The notes: generated by a model from the sequence alone, not told the origin. 64,000 nucleotides of DNA from Achromobacter agilis (GCF_900496965.1 NZ_UFQB01000001.1:310001-374000), one strand, 5' to 3'; shown: positions 7,709 to 15,651, counted from the stretch's first letter. Numbers and translations are program-made.

Positions 7709-8101
7709 ATGAAAACCCTTGCTACCGCTTTGATGCTGTCTATGTCCGTTCTGGCCGCCGGCGCCCAAGCCGCCGAAGCCGACCAAGGCCCCACGCGCGC
7801 TCAGGTCCAGGCCGAACTGCAACAAGCCAAGGTATCCGGCCAATACACGTTCGGCGAAGAAGGCTACCCCGCCCCCATCGCCCAAACGTCGAGCCTGACC
7901 TCGCAGCAAGTGCAGTCCGAACTGGCCCAAGCCAAGAACGCCGGTGAAGTGACTTTCGGCAACCTGGACTATCCGCCCGTCGCCTCGGCTGAACGCGCCA
8001 CCTCGCTGACGCGCGCCCAGGTCCGGACCGAACTGGCGCAAGCCAAGTCGGAAGGCCTGGTCACCTTCGGCAACCTGGACTACCCGCCCCTGGGCAGCTG
8101 A
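7709..8101 (+). CDS. DUF4148 domain-containing secreted protein (three-repeat form)
   Basis: 130 residues. A signal peptide (MKTLATALMLSMSVLAAGAQ, then AA) is followed by three repeats of a unit of about 35 residues. Each has the pattern T-R/S-x-QVxxELxQAK and ends with FGEEGYPAP, FGNLDYPPV or FGNLDYPPL. This is the DUF4148 family common in Burkholderiales: small, exported, of unknown function. CGGAGG lies eight bases before the ATG. A strong terminator follows at 8143-8176, so it is monocistronic. Two shorter relatives lie at 15280-15977; this copy lacks the ACCTA/TAGGT operator seen upstream of those. Confidence 0.85.
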   Translation: MKTLATALMLSMSVLAAGAQAAEADQGPTRAQVQAELQQAKVSGQYTFGEEGYPAPIAQTSSLTSQQVQSELAQAKNAGEVTFGNLDYPPVASAERATSLTRAQVRTELAQAKSEGLVTFGNLDYPPLGS

Positions 8102-8142
8102 TCCCCCCGTGGCCTTCCCCCCCGGCCACGACCAGCGCCCCA

Positions 8143-8176
8143 GCCCTCCGGCATTCGCCGGAGGGCTTTATTTTTT
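8143..8176 (+). terminator. rho-independent terminator after DUF4148 gene
   Basis: Ten-base stem GCCCTCCGGC / GCCGGAGGGC with an ATTC loop, followed by TTTATTTTTT. Confidence 0.9.
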
Positions 8177-8179
8177 GAC

Positions 8180-8240
8180 GATTCGACATTGAATTAAGTC
8201 GAATCAACGTTACCTACGGCCGATACGACGATTTAGTATC
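8180..8240. promoter_or_regulatory. two inverted repeats upstream of the saccharopine-dehydrogenase-like gene
   Basis: GATTCGAC and GTCGAATC (8-base perfect arms, 10-base AT-rich spacer) at 8180-8205, then GATAC and GTATC at 8222-8240. They sit 69-130 bases before the start at 8309 and just past the terminator, so they belong to the downstream gene's control region. They are candidate operators; the regulator is unknown. Confidence 0.4.
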
Positions 8241-8308
8241 TACACATCGACAGCGCCCGGGCATAGGATGAGGCCACATCCTCCCCCTTCCCCGCAGGAG
8301 CCCGCGCC

Positions 8309-9430
8309 ATGTCCAACGCCTCCCCCCGCCCCATTCTTCTTCTGGGCGCCGGAAAAATCGGTTTCGCCATTGCCTTGATGCTGGAGCGCAGCGGCGCCTA
8401 CTCAGTGCTGGTTGCCGACCAAGACCCCGCCCGACTCCACGCCGCGGCCGAACTCGGCTGCGAAACCCGCCAGATTTCGGACGACGAATCTCTGGCGCGC
8501 TGCATCGAGGGCCGCTACGCGGTCGTCAACGCGCTGCCCTTCCATCGCGCCATCGCGGTTGCCGGGCTTTGCGCCAAGGCCGGCGTGCACTATTTCGACC
8601 TGACCGAAGACGTGCCCAGCACGCACGCCATCCAAGCCCTGGCGCAAGCGTCCCGCAGCGTCCTGATGCCGCAATGCGGCCTGGCGCCCGGCTTCATCGG
8701 CATCGTCGGCAATGCGCTGGCGCGCCGCTTCGATACGCTGCTGGACCTGCGCATGCGCGTCGGCGCCCTGCCACGCTATCCCTCCAACAGCCTGCGCTAC
8801 AACCTGACGTGGAGCACGGAAGGGCTCATCAACGAATACTGCAACCCCTGCGAGGCCATCGTCGATGGGCAGCTTACGAGCGTTCCCGCCCTGGAAGGCT
8901 ACGAAACCTTCGCGCTGGACGGCGTGGAATACGAGGCCTTCAATACATCGGGCGGATTGGGCACGCTGCCCGCCACCCTGCTCGGCCGCGCGCGCAACGT
9001 GGATTACAAGTCCGTGCGCTACCCCGGCCACTGCGACATCATGAAGCTGCTGCTCAATGACCTGCGCCTGCGCGACCGCCGCGACCTGCTCAAGGAAATC
9101 TTCGAAGCGGCCATCCCCACCACCGAACAGGATGTGATCGTGATCCAGGCGTCAGCGTCGGGCCGCCGCAATGGCCGGCTGGAGGAAGAGTCCTACCCGG
9201 TCCGCATCTTCGGCGCAGATGTCGACGGCCATCGCCTCAGCGCGATCCAGCTATCCACGGCGGCGGGCATCTGCGCCGCGCTCGACCTGGTGGCGCAGGG
9301 CATCCTGCCGCAACGCGGGTTCGTGGGCCAGGAAGCGATCGACCTGGAGACCTTCGTGCACAACCGCTACGGCCGGGTCTACGCAGGCCAGCCGCTGGCC
9401 TTGGCGGCCAAGGCCACGGCCGACCGCTGA
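8309..9430 (+). CDS. saccharopine dehydrogenase family NAD(P)-dependent oxidoreductase
   Basis: 373 residues with an N-terminal Rossmann fold (GAGKIGFAIALML at 14-26, then VLVADQD closing the second strand) and the family's central segment MPQCGLAPGFIGIVGNAL. The C-terminal half has the YPGHCDIMKLLL stretch typical of the saccharopine / lysine 6-dehydrogenase group. Such enzymes oxidise lysine or lysine-derived secondary amines; the exact substrate is not readable. CAGGAG sits nine bases before the ATG. The gene converges with the FadR-type regulator (21-base gap), so joint regulation is not implied. Confidence 0.8.
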   Translation: MSNASPRPILLLGAGKIGFAIALMLERSGAYSVLVADQDPARLHAAAELGCETRQISDDESLARCIEGRYAVVNALPFHRAIAVAGLCAKAGVHYFDLTEDVPSTHAIQALAQASRSVLMPQCGLAPGFIGIVGNALARRFDTLLDLRMRVGALPRYPSNSLRYNLTWSTEGLINEYCNPCEAIVDGQLTSVPALEGYETFALDGVEYEAFNTSGGLGTLPATLLGRARNVDYKSVRYPGHCDIMKLLLNDLRLRDRRDLLKEIFEAAIPTTEQDVIVIQASASGRRNGRLEEESYPVRIFGADVDGHRLSAIQLSTAAGICAALDLVAQGILPQRGFVGQEAIDLETFVHNRYGRVYAGQPLALAAKATADR

Positions 9431-9451
9431 ACCGCCAGATCCGGCGCGCGC

Positions 9452-10216
9452 CTACGTCCAGCCTTCCAGGCGCAGCGTGGCGCGCACCAGCCGCTGCTCT
9501 TCCTGTTCGATGTCCGACAGGCTCTGGCGCACGCTGTCCACGTGATCCGCCGCCGCCTTGCGCGCCAGCTCCGCCTGGCGCCCCGTGACGGCATTGAACA
9601 ACCGCGTGTGCTGCCGGTCGATCTGCCGTTTTTCGGGTTCGCGGTGGTACAGGTTGTTCACGCAGGCGAACACGGACCCCAGCAGCAGGTCCGTCAACGA
9701 TTGCAGCGTATGCACCAGCACCGGATTGTGCGAGGCCTCGCAGATGGCCAGGTGGAAGGCATGGTCCAGGTGCGCATGCGTCGTCGTGTCGGTGGCCGAG
9801 CCTTGCGCCGCCACCATTTCGTCATAGCGGCGGCGGATCATAATGAAGTCTGCCTCGGTGCCGCGGATGGCAGCCAGCCGCGCCGACTCGGCCTCCAGCA
9901 GGGAACGCACTTCCAGCAGGTCGTAAAGGGTGCGCGGCTGCGAATTGAACAAATGCATCAGCGGCCCGGCGTCCACCTTGGAGATCTGGGCCACGAACGA
10001 GCCCTTGCCCTGCGAGGTATGGATAATCTCCCGCGCGCGTAGGAGCTTCAGCCCTTCACGCAGCGCCGTGCGCGACACACCCAGTTTTTCGGTCAGGCGC
10101 CGCTCGGACGGCAACGCCTGGCCGGCCTTGAGCACGCCGTCCAGGATCAGGCGCTCGATGCGCTCGGCGACCTCATCCGCCACCTGGCGGGGTTTTTCTT
10201 CTGTTTCCGCGTACAT
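9452..10216 (-). CDS. FadR-subfamily GntR transcriptional regulator (GlcC-like)
   Basis: 254 residues. There is a winged helix-turn-helix at about 15-75 (LPSERRLTEKLGVSRTALRE) and a C-terminal FCD ligand-binding domain with DHAFHLAICEASHN and later histidines that usually bind a metal. It faces malate synthase G, with two identical TGGTATGACCA palindromes between the genes. That is the operator form of FadR-type regulators such as PdhR and LldR. The layout suggests a glycolate- or glyoxylate-responsive regulator comparable to GlcC, controlling itself and glcB. The family is clear from sequence; the ligand and the name GlcC are inference from context. Confidence 0.85.
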   Translation of the reverse strand: MYAETEEKPRQVADEVAERIERLILDGVLKAGQALPSERRLTEKLGVSRTALREGLKLLRAREIIHTSQGKGSFVAQISKVDAGPLMHLFNSQPRTLYDLLEVRSLLEAESARLAAIRGTEADFIMIRRRYDEMVAAQGSATDTTTHAHLDHAFHLAICEASHNPVLVHTLQSLTDLLLGSVFACVNNLYHREPEKRQIDRQHTRLFNAVTGRQAELARKAAADHVDSVRQSLSDIEQEEQRLVRATLRLEGWT

Positions 10217-10232
10217 GCGCCCTCCGGACCAG

Positions 10233-10243
10233 TGGTATGACCA
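10233..10243. promoter_or_regulatory. FadR-type operator 1 (TGGTATGACCA)
   Basis: Palindrome TGGT-ATG-ACCA, 17 bases upstream of the regulator's start; binding here would autoregulate it. It is identical in all 11 bases to the site at 10341. Confidence 0.65.
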
Positions 10244-10340
10244 AGCTCAGCCCTGACAGGAGCCAGCAGATCAAGCCTCGGTAAGTAGCTGATATAAAAA
10301 CATAAAAATCCACGCTTTGCCCGGTACGGTAAAAATAAAC

Positions 10341-10351
10341 TGGTATGACCA
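10341..10351. promoter_or_regulatory. FadR-type operator 2 (TGGTATGACCA)
   Basis: Second exact copy of TGGT-ATG-ACCA, 108 bases from the first and about 104 bases upstream of glcB. Placed to control the glcB promoter. Confidence 0.65.
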
Positions 10352-10454
10352 CCCGGTTTTGATATGGACATTAGGGCAGGCGCGAACGATGATGTCACGA
10401 CAGACCCGCCCGGCGCGCGGCGCCGGCCAGCCTCATTTACCGCTAGAGAACCGC

Positions 10455-12629
10455 ATGACTCAACGCATCCAGCACCACGGCCTGCAAGTGGCGGCCAATC
10501 TCAACCAATTCATCGAACAGGAAGCGCTGCCCGGCACCGGCCTGGATGCCGACGGTTTCTGGCAAGGATTCGCGGCCCTGGTGGAAGACCTGGCCCCCAA
10601 GAACCGTGCGTTGCTGGCCGAACGCGACCGCCTGCAGGCCGAGCTCGACGCCTGGCACCGCGCCAACCCCGGCCCCATCGCGGAGCCGGCCGCCTACCGC
10701 CGGTTCCTCGAAGGCATCGGCTACCTGCTGCCTCAGCCCGCCACCGTGCGCGCCACCACCAACGACGTCGACACCGAGATCTCCCAACAGGCCGGCCCGC
10801 AACTGGTCGTGCCCATGTCCAACCCGCGCTACGCGCTGAACGCCGCCAACGCGCGCTGGGGCAGCCTGTACGACGCCCTCTACGGCACCGACGCCATCCC
10901 CGCCACGCCGGGCGACACGGGCGCGGGCTATAACCCGCAGCGAGGCGCCGCCGTCATCGCGCGCGCTCGCGCCTTCCTGGACGCCGCCGCGCCGCTGGCC
11001 CAGGGCTCGCACGCCGATGCCCGCGGCTACACCATCGAGAACGGCGAGCTGCGCGTCGCGCTGGCCAACGGCGCCACGGGCCTGAAGCTCGGTTCGCAGT
11101 TCGCCGGCTACCAGGGCCCCGCTTCTGCGCCCTCGGCCATCCTGCTCAAGAACAACGGCCTGCATTTCGAGATCCAGGTCGATCGCGCCCACGCCATCGG
11201 CAGCACCGATGCGGCCGGCGTGAAGGACGTGGTGGTCGAAGCCGCACTGACCACCATCATGGACTGCGAAGACTCCGTCGCCGCCGTGGACGCGGCCGAC
11301 AAGGTCCAGATCTACCGCAACTGGCTCGGCCTGATGAAGGGCGACCTCACTGAAGCGGTCACCAAGGGCGGCAAGACCTTCACCCGCAAACTGAACGCGG
11401 ACCGCCAATACGCGCGCCCGGACGGCTCGGCGCTGACCCTGCACGGCCGTTCGCTCATGTTCGTGCGCAACGTGGGCCATTTGATGACCAACCCGGCCAT
11501 CCTGGACCGCGACGGCGGCGAAATCCCCGAGGGCATCCTGGACGCCGTGGTCACCAGCCTGGCCGCGCTGCAGGACCGCGAGCGCAAGCTGAATTCGCGC
11601 ACCGGCTCCGTCTACATCGTGAAGCCCAAGATGCACGGCCCGGCCGAGGCCGCGTTCGCAAGCGAACTCTTCGACCGTGTCGAAGACCTGCTGAAGCTGC
11701 CGCGCAACACCCTGAAGATGGGCATCATGGACGAGGAGCGCCGCACCAGCATCAACCTCAAAGCCTGCATCGAAGCCGCCGCCGCCCGCGTGGCCTTCAT
11801 CAACACGGGCTTCCTCGACCGCACGGGCGACGAAATGCACTCCAGCATGGAAGCCGGCCCCATGCTGCGCAAGGGCGACATGAAATCCACCGCCTGGATC
11901 GCCGCCTACGAACGCAACAACGTGCTCGTCGGCCTGGACACGGGCCTGCGCGGCCGCGCCCAGATCGGCAAGGGCATGTGGGCCATGCCGGACCTGATGG
12001 CCGCCATGCTGGAACAGAAGATCGCGCACCCCAAGGCCGGTGCCAACACCGCCTGGGTGCCCTCGCCCACGGCCGCCACGTTGCACGCGCTGCACTACCA
12101 CCAGGTCGACGTGCAGGCCGTCCAGCAAGAACTGGAACGCACCAGGCTGGACAGCGTGCGCGACGATCTGCTGAACGGCCTGCTGACCGTGCCGGTCGGC
12201 GATCCGTCCAAATGGTCCGCCACGGACATCCAGCAGGAACTCGACAACAATGTCCAGGGCATCCTGGGCTACGTGGTCCGCTGGATCGACCAGGGCGTGG
12301 GCTGCTCGAAGGTGCCGGACATCCATAACGTCGGCCTGATGGAAGACCGCGCCACGCTGCGCATCTCCAGCCAGCACATCGCCAACTGGCTGCGCCACGG
12401 CGTGACCAACCGCGAGCAGGTCATGGAAACATTCAAGCGCATGGCCAAGGTCGTCGACGGCCAGAACGCCGGCGACGCGCTCTACCGCCCGATGGCCGGC
12501 CACTTCGACACTTCGCTGGCGTTCAAGGCGGCGTGCGCGCTGGTCTTCGAAGGCCTGACGCAGCCCAACGGCTACACGGAACCGCTGCTGCACAAGTACC
12601 GCCTGGAATTCAAGGCCGCTCAGGCCTGA
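10455..12629 (+). CDS. glcB: malate synthase G
   Basis: 724 residues, the normal length of the monomeric G isoform (about 723), which condenses glyoxylate with acetyl-CoA to malate. Visible family segments include the glyoxylate/Mg region [29 protein letters not shown], and the C-terminal [20 protein letters not shown] with the catalytic acid. The ATG at 10455 gives [16 protein letters not shown], as in homologues; the longer open frame starting at 10317 is non-coding. It is transcribed divergently from the FadR-type regulator, whose two operators lie between them, and ends at a strong terminator. It lets the cell use glycolate or C2 compounds. Confidence 0.96.
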   Translation: MTQRIQHHGLQVAANLNQFIEQEALPGTGLDADGFWQGFAALVEDLAPKNRALLAERDRLQAELDAWHRANPGPIAEPAAYRRFLEGIGYLLPQPATVRATTNDVDTEISQQAGPQLVVPMSNPRYALNAANARWGSLYDALYGTDAIPATPGDTGAGYNPQRGAAVIARARAFLDAAAPLAQGSHADARGYTIENGELRVALANGATGLKLGSQFAGYQGPASAPSAILLKNNGLHFEIQVDRAHAIGSTDAAGVKDVVVEAALTTIMDCEDSVAAVDAADKVQIYRNWLGLMKGDLTEAVTKGGKTFTRKLNADRQYARPDGSALTLHGRSLMFVRNVGHLMTNPAILDRDGGEIPEGILDAVVTSLAALQDRERKLNSRTGSVYIVKPKMHGPAEAAFASELFDRVEDLLKLPRNTLKMGIMDEERRTSINLKACIEAAAARVAFINTGFLDRTGDEMHSSMEAGPMLRKGDMKSTAWIAAYERNNVLVGLDTGLRGRAQIGKGMWAMPDLMAAMLEQKIAHPKAGANTAWVPSPTAATLHALHYHQVDVQAVQQELERTRLDSVRDDLLNGLLTVPVGDPSKWSATDIQQELDNNVQGILGYVVRWIDQGVGCSKVPDIHNVGLMEDRATLRISSQHIANWLRHGVTNREQVMETFKRMAKVVDGQNAGDALYRPMAGHFDTSLAFKAACALVFEGLTQPNGYTEPLLHKYRLEFKAAQA

Positions 12630-12653
12630 TCTCCCAGCGCTACCGCAATACGG

Positions 12654-12684
12654 CCGGGCAGCTTTGCTGCCCGGCTTTTTTTTT
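12654..12684 (+). terminator. rho-independent terminator after glcB
   Basis: Stem GCCGGGCAGC / GCTGCCCGGC with a TTT loop, followed by eight T. Confidence 0.93.
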
Positions 12685-12708
12685 GCGCGGGAATGGAAAA
12701 ATCCTATT

Positions 12709-12728
12709 TTTCGCACGATCGTGCTAAA
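12709..12728. promoter_or_regulatory. TetR operator at the regulator's own promoter
   Basis: TTTCGCAC-GATC-GTGCTAAA, an 8-4-8 inverted repeat with one mismatch, eight bases before the ATG of the TetR gene at 12737. The same core recurs at 13407-13428. The right arm overlaps a TAAATT box whose end is six bases from the ATG, so bound repressor would block the promoter. Confidence 0.7.
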
Positions 12729-12736
12729 TTTGGCAC

Positions 12737-13354
12737 ATGACTGCCAAAACCGAAAAAAGCGAGCTGACCTTCGCGGCCATCGTGGACGCCGCGCTGGACA
12801 TAGCCGCCGCGCAAGGGATGGAAAGCCTGTCGCTCGGCCAGGTCGCCAAGCGCCTGGGCATCAGCAAAAGCGGCGTATTCTCGCGCGTCGGCTCGCTGGA
12901 AGCCTTGCAACAGGCCGTGCTGGACGAATACGACCGGCGCTTCGTGGCAGCCGTCTTCACGCCCGCCATGGCCTTTCCACGCGGCCTGCCTCGCCTGAAT
13001 GCGCTGGTTTCGTTGTGGATCGAACGCGCCAGCAACGTCGAAATGCTGACAGGCTGCATCTACGTGGCCGGCGCCTTCGAGTACGACGACGTGGATTCTC
13101 CGCTGCGCTCGGTGCTGGAAGGCAACCTCAGGCGGTGGCGCGCCGCCATGGTGCGCACCGTGAACCAGGCGCTGGAGGCCGGCCACCTGCGGCCGGACAC
13201 CGATCCCGAGCAACTCGTGTTCGAGGTCTACAGCCTGATGATCGGCCTGATGCACGACGCCCGCTTTCTGCGGGACCCAAAGGCCCACGAGCGCGTGCGG
13301 GCCGCCTATGAACGCCTGATTTCCACCTACCGCAGCTTCAAGTACATCGAGTAG
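12737..13354 (+). CDS. TetR/AcrR family transcriptional regulator
   Basis: 205 residues. The N-terminal helix-turn-helix lies at about 32-57 (SLGQVAKRLGISKSGVFSRV). The C-terminal ligand domain, with VLEGNLRRWRAAMVRTVNQA and a helix containing MIGLMHDARFL, resembles the TetR C-terminal domain group near YbiH/AcrR-like proteins. No Shine-Dalgarno sequence precedes the ATG and a -10-like TAAATT ends six bases upstream, so the message may be leaderless. Near-identical palindromes lie before it and just after it, in front of the small membrane peptide and cysteine hydrolase. It therefore probably represses itself and that pair; the inducer is unknown. Confidence 0.9.
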   Translation: MTAKTEKSELTFAAIVDAALDIAAAQGMESLSLGQVAKRLGISKSGVFSRVGSLEALQQAVLDEYDRRFVAAVFTPAMAFPRGLPRLNALVSLWIERASNVEMLTGCIYVAGAFEYDDVDSPLRSVLEGNLRRWRAAMVRTVNQALEAGHLRPDTDPEQLVFEVYSLMIGLMHDARFLRDPKAHERVRAAYERLISTYRSFKYIE

Positions 13355-13406
13355 CGCCCGCCACGCCCGCCTCGCGGGCACGGCACGGGCGCATTGTTTT
13401 CCCCTA

Positions 13407-13428
13407 ATTTCGCACGACTGTGCGAAAT
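13407..13428. promoter_or_regulatory. TetR operator upstream of small peptide / cysteine hydrolase
   Basis: Perfect inverted repeat ATTTCGCAC-GACT-GTGCGAAAT with 9-base arms and a 4-base spacer, 17 bases before the start of the 37-residue peptide. It shares the TTTCGCAC-GAnn-GTGC core with the site in front of the TetR gene. Confidence 0.75.
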
Positions 13429-13444
13429 ATTCAGGAGCCAGACC

Positions 13445-13558
13445 ATGTGGATCGTTATCGCAATCGTTGCCATTTCGGCCGGGGCAAGGCTCTGGCTGCA
13501 TTGGCGCGCCCTCCTGCGCCAACTGCCGGACCGCGCCGAGCATCTGGTACTTTTCTAG
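13445..13558 (+). CDS. small hydrophobic peptide, 37 residues
   Basis: MWIVIAIVAISAGARLWLHW opens the peptide: one membrane helix (about residues 1-14), then a basic, Arg-rich tail ending QLPDRAEHLVLF. CAGGAG lies nine bases before the ATG, a good ribosome site, and the operator at 13407-13428 sits where its promoter should be. The stop is six bases before the hydrolase ATG, so it probably leads a two-gene operon. I do not recognise a family. It could be a membrane microprotein or a translated leader that couples to the hydrolase. Confidence 0.55.
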   Translation: MWIVIAIVAISAGARLWLHWRALLRQLPDRAEHLVLF

Positions 13559-13564
13559 GCTGCC

Positions 13565-14473
13565 ATGGCCATCCCGTTCTATATTTCCAGTTCGCCTTCC
13601 CCGAACGTTGTCATGCCGCGCTCCAGCCATCTATTGATCATCGACCCGCAGAATGACTTCTGCGACCTGCCAGAGACCTACCTGCCGACCGACCCGCTCA
13701 CGGGCAAGCCCTACGCGCCCGCCCTGCCGGTCGCGGGCGCGCACGACGATATGCAACGGCTGGCGCGCTTCATCGACGCCACGGAATCCGCACTGACCTC
13801 GATCACGGTCACGCTGGATTCGCACCATCGGCTGGATATCGCGCACCCGACGTTCTGGAGTACCGGCGACGGCGGACCCGTCGCGCCGTTCACCCCGATC
13901 ACCGCGGCCCAGGTTCGAGCGGGCGCGTTCCGGCCCCGCCATGCCGACGACCTGCCGCGCACCTTGTCCTATCTCGACGAGCTGGAAGCGCGCGGCCGCT
14001 ACACCCTGATGGTCTGGCCCGTGCATTGCGAGATCGGCACCTGGGGCCACAACGTGCATGCGGACGTGCGCGCCGCCTACAGCCGCTGGGAGGACGAACG
14101 CCAGTTCATCGTGCGCAAGGTGCCCAAGGGCACGAACCCCTGGACGGAACACTACAGCGCGCTGATGGCCGAAGTACCCGATGCCGACGATCCCCGCAGC
14201 CAGCTCAACCGCGGCCTGCTGGATTCACTGGACCGCGCCGAACTCATCCTCATCGCGGGCGAAGCCGGCAGCCATTGCGTCAAGGCGACTGTCGAGCATC
14301 TGGCCGAGTACCTGCCGGGCCGCGACCTGTCGCGGCTGGTACTGTTGACGGACTGCATGAGCCCCGTCGCCGGCTTCGCGGACGCCCAGACGGCGTTCCA
14401 GCAGCGCATGCGGGATCTTGGCGTGCAGCAGCGGACCAGCATCGACATGGCGCGCGCCCTGCTGGCGGCCTGA
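13565..14473 (+). CDS. isochorismatase-like cysteine hydrolase (nicotinamidase-type)
   Basis: 302 residues of the isochorismatase-like hydrolase fold. The catalytic aspartate is D27 in LLIIDPQNDFCD and the nucleophile is Cys238 in AGEAGSHCVKAT; the metal- or substrate-binding segment TVTLDSHHRLDIAHP lies between. This pattern is nearest to nicotinamidases but the chain is longer than PncA (about 210), so another amide or ureide substrate is possible. Start uncertain: the ATG at 13565 has only AGG at short spacing, and the ATG at 13616 would remove 17 residues. It is six bases after the small peptide's stop and shares its TetR operator. Confidence 0.8.
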   Translation: MAIPFYISSSPSPNVVMPRSSHLLIIDPQNDFCDLPETYLPTDPLTGKPYAPALPVAGAHDDMQRLARFIDATESALTSITVTLDSHHRLDIAHPTFWSTGDGGPVAPFTPITAAQVRAGAFRPRHADDLPRTLSYLDELEARGRYTLMVWPVHCEIGTWGHNVHADVRAAYSRWEDERQFIVRKVPKGTNPWTEHYSALMAEVPDADDPRSQLNRGLLDSLDRAELILIAGEAGSHCVKATVEHLAEYLPGRDLSRLVLLTDCMSPVAGFADAQTAFQQRMRDLGVQQRTSIDMARALLAA

Positions 14474-14497
14474 GCGCCGATCGGCAGGCACAAACGC

Positions 14498-14527
14498 AAC
14501 GGCCGCCTGCGATACGCACGGCGGCCG
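14498..14527. other. strong hairpin between convergent genes
   Basis: ACGGCCGCC and GGCGGCCGT form a 9-base GC stem around a 12-base loop between the cysteine hydrolase and the convergent TetR gene. No T run follows on either strand; it may still help end both transcripts. Confidence 0.45.
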
Positions 14528-14553
14528 TCGGTCCGGGAAAGGATCGGACGCCG

Positions 14554-15150
14554 TCAGCCGGCCTTGTCAGCCTTCCCTTCGCATTGCACGTACAAAGCGC
14601 CGATGGCCTCGCACAAGGCCGCCGGTTGCTGGAACAGGCGCGACACCAGGATGCAACCCTGCACCGTGGCGAACACCGCGCGGCCAGCCGTCTCGGGCGT
14701 GCCGGAAAATTTCATCGTGCCTTGCGCCGCGCCTTCGGCCAGCACGCGGGCCAGCCAGGCTTCATGCGCCCGGAAAAAGCCCTGCAGGGCGCCACGCACC
14801 CGTTCCGGCAAGGAGTTGACCTCGGCGGCCAACATGCCGCCCAGGCAGAGTTCACCCGAACCGCAAGCGCGCGACTCCATCAGCGACAGGTATTCATCGA
14901 GCTGCGCCTGCGCGGGCTGCGTGGTGTCGATGCCGCGAACGGCGCCCAGGGCGCGCGCGCTGTAAGCCTCGACAGCCTCATAGAGCAAGTCGTCCTTGCC
15001 CGGAAAGTAATAGTGGATGCTGGACGTCTTCACGCCCACGTGCTCGGCCAGGTCGCGGTAGCTGAAGCCGTTGCATCCGCGGGTGCGGATCAGCTTCTCG
15101 GCGTGGGCCAGAAGCAGTTCGCGGGTAGTGTTGGGAGTGGGAGTGTCCAT
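14554..15150 (-). CDS. TetR/AcrR family transcriptional regulator (probable DUF4148 regulator)
   Basis: 198 residues with a canonical TetR helix-turn-helix at about 30-49 (YRDLAEHVGVKTSSIHYYFP). The C-terminal domain contains ESRACGSGELCLGGMLAAE, which places several cysteines near the expected ligand pocket; in other TetR proteins such cysteines can sense electrophiles, so a redox role is possible. ATG at 15150 has no ribosome site and follows a TAATAT box by six bases, so translation may be leaderless. The palindrome ACCTA-CTAA-TAGGT sits inside its promoter, and similar sites precede both neighbouring DUF4148 genes. Regulation of itself and those genes is a strong inference. Confidence 0.88.
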   Translation of the reverse strand: MDTPTPNTTRELLLAHAEKLIRTRGCNGFSYRDLAEHVGVKTSSIHYYFPGKDDLLYEAVEAYSARALGAVRGIDTTQPAQAQLDEYLSLMESRACGSGELCLGGMLAAEVNSLPERVRGALQGFFRAHEAWLARVLAEGAAQGTMKFSGTPETAGRAVFATVQGCILVSRLFQQPAALCEAIGALYVQCEGKADKAG

Positions 15151-15161
15151 GGCTGAATATT

Positions 15162-15175
15162 ACCTACTAATAGGT
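15162..15175. promoter_or_regulatory. TetR operator and leaderless promoter of the TetR gene
   Basis: ACCTA-CTAA-TAGGT, perfect 5-base arms and a 4-base spacer. Read on the minus strand, the operator lies in the spacer between a -35-like ATGACG and a -10 TAATAT (18 bases apart). The predicted start of transcription falls on or beside the ATG at 15150. Confidence 0.65.
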
Positions 15176-15223
15176 CGGTCCGTCATCGGTTTCGGCGGTC
15201 TAGCGGCCGCGATAACGCCCGCA

Positions 15224-15261
15224 CGGGCTCCGGCCGGGAAAATCCCGCCCCCCGGAGCCCG
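15224..15261. other. long hairpin downstream of the DUF4148 pair
   Basis: CGGGCTCCGG (15224-15233) pairs with CCGGAGCCCG (15252-15261), with a second small stem in the loop. It follows the stop of the minus-strand DUF4148 gene at 15280. There is no T run, so it is only a possible terminator. Confidence 0.4.
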
Positions 15262-15279
15262 CATGCGTCGGCATCATCC

Positions 15280-15585
15280 TTAGCCTTGCACAGGCGGATA
15301 GTCCAGTTCGCCGCTATCGGTCAGACCGTTCGCTTGGGCAGCGGCCAATTCTTGCTGCACCTGGCTGCGGGTCTTGTCGCTGGCATGGGTAAACGACGTC
15401 GCGGCATAGCCTTCTTCACCGAATGCCAGTTCGCCATTGGCGCGGGCGGCGGCCAGTTCCTGCTGCACCTGAGCGCGGGTCACCGTGCTTTCGGTGTTCA
15501 GGGGAGGCGGATAGTCCAGTTCGCCAGCTTGGGCGGCGCCGATGAAGGAAGCGGACAGGATCAGGGCGGATACGAAGGTCTTCAT
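15280..15585 (-). CDS. DUF4148 domain-containing secreted protein (tandem copy A)
   Basis: 101 residues: a signal peptide (MKTFVSALILSASFIGAAQA) followed by a mature protein that begins and ends with the same motif, GELDYPP. Between these are two DUF4148 units (TVTRAQVQQELAAARANGEL and DKTRSQVQQELAAAQANGL) separated by AFGEEGYAA. TGGAG lies before the ATG at 15585. It is about four-fifths identical to the next gene upstream, including the leader, and so comes from a recent tandem duplication. The TetR-type site at 15638-15651 lies 53 bases upstream. Exported; function unknown. Confidence 0.85.
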   Translation of the reverse strand: MKTFVSALILSASFIGAAQAGELDYPPPLNTESTVTRAQVQQELAAARANGELAFGEEGYAATSFTHASDKTRSQVQQELAAAQANGLTDSGELDYPPVQG

Positions 15586-15637
15586 GGTCAATCTCCAGAT
15601 AAGGATTTGGTACGGGTCAGTTGGATGCCGTATTGCT

Positions 15638-15651
15638 ATCTATGTGTAGAT
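15638..15651. promoter_or_regulatory. TetR-type operator upstream of DUF4148 copy A
   Basis: ATCTA-TGTG-TAGAT, extendable to 7-base arms (CTATCTA / TAGATAG, 15636-15653). It has the same 5-4-5 geometry as the site in the TetR promoter at 15162. Confidence 0.65.

Noticed and set aside
8228-8250. Fifth TetR-type site near the saccharopine-dehydrogenase-like gene (ATCTA-CACA-TCGAC)
   Set aside because: Only one half matches; the second arm has three of five bases, so it is probably chance.
12709-15175. One shared regulon for the two TetR genes
   Set aside because: Their palindromes differ completely (TTTCGCAC versus A(C/T)CTA), so they are separate circuits.
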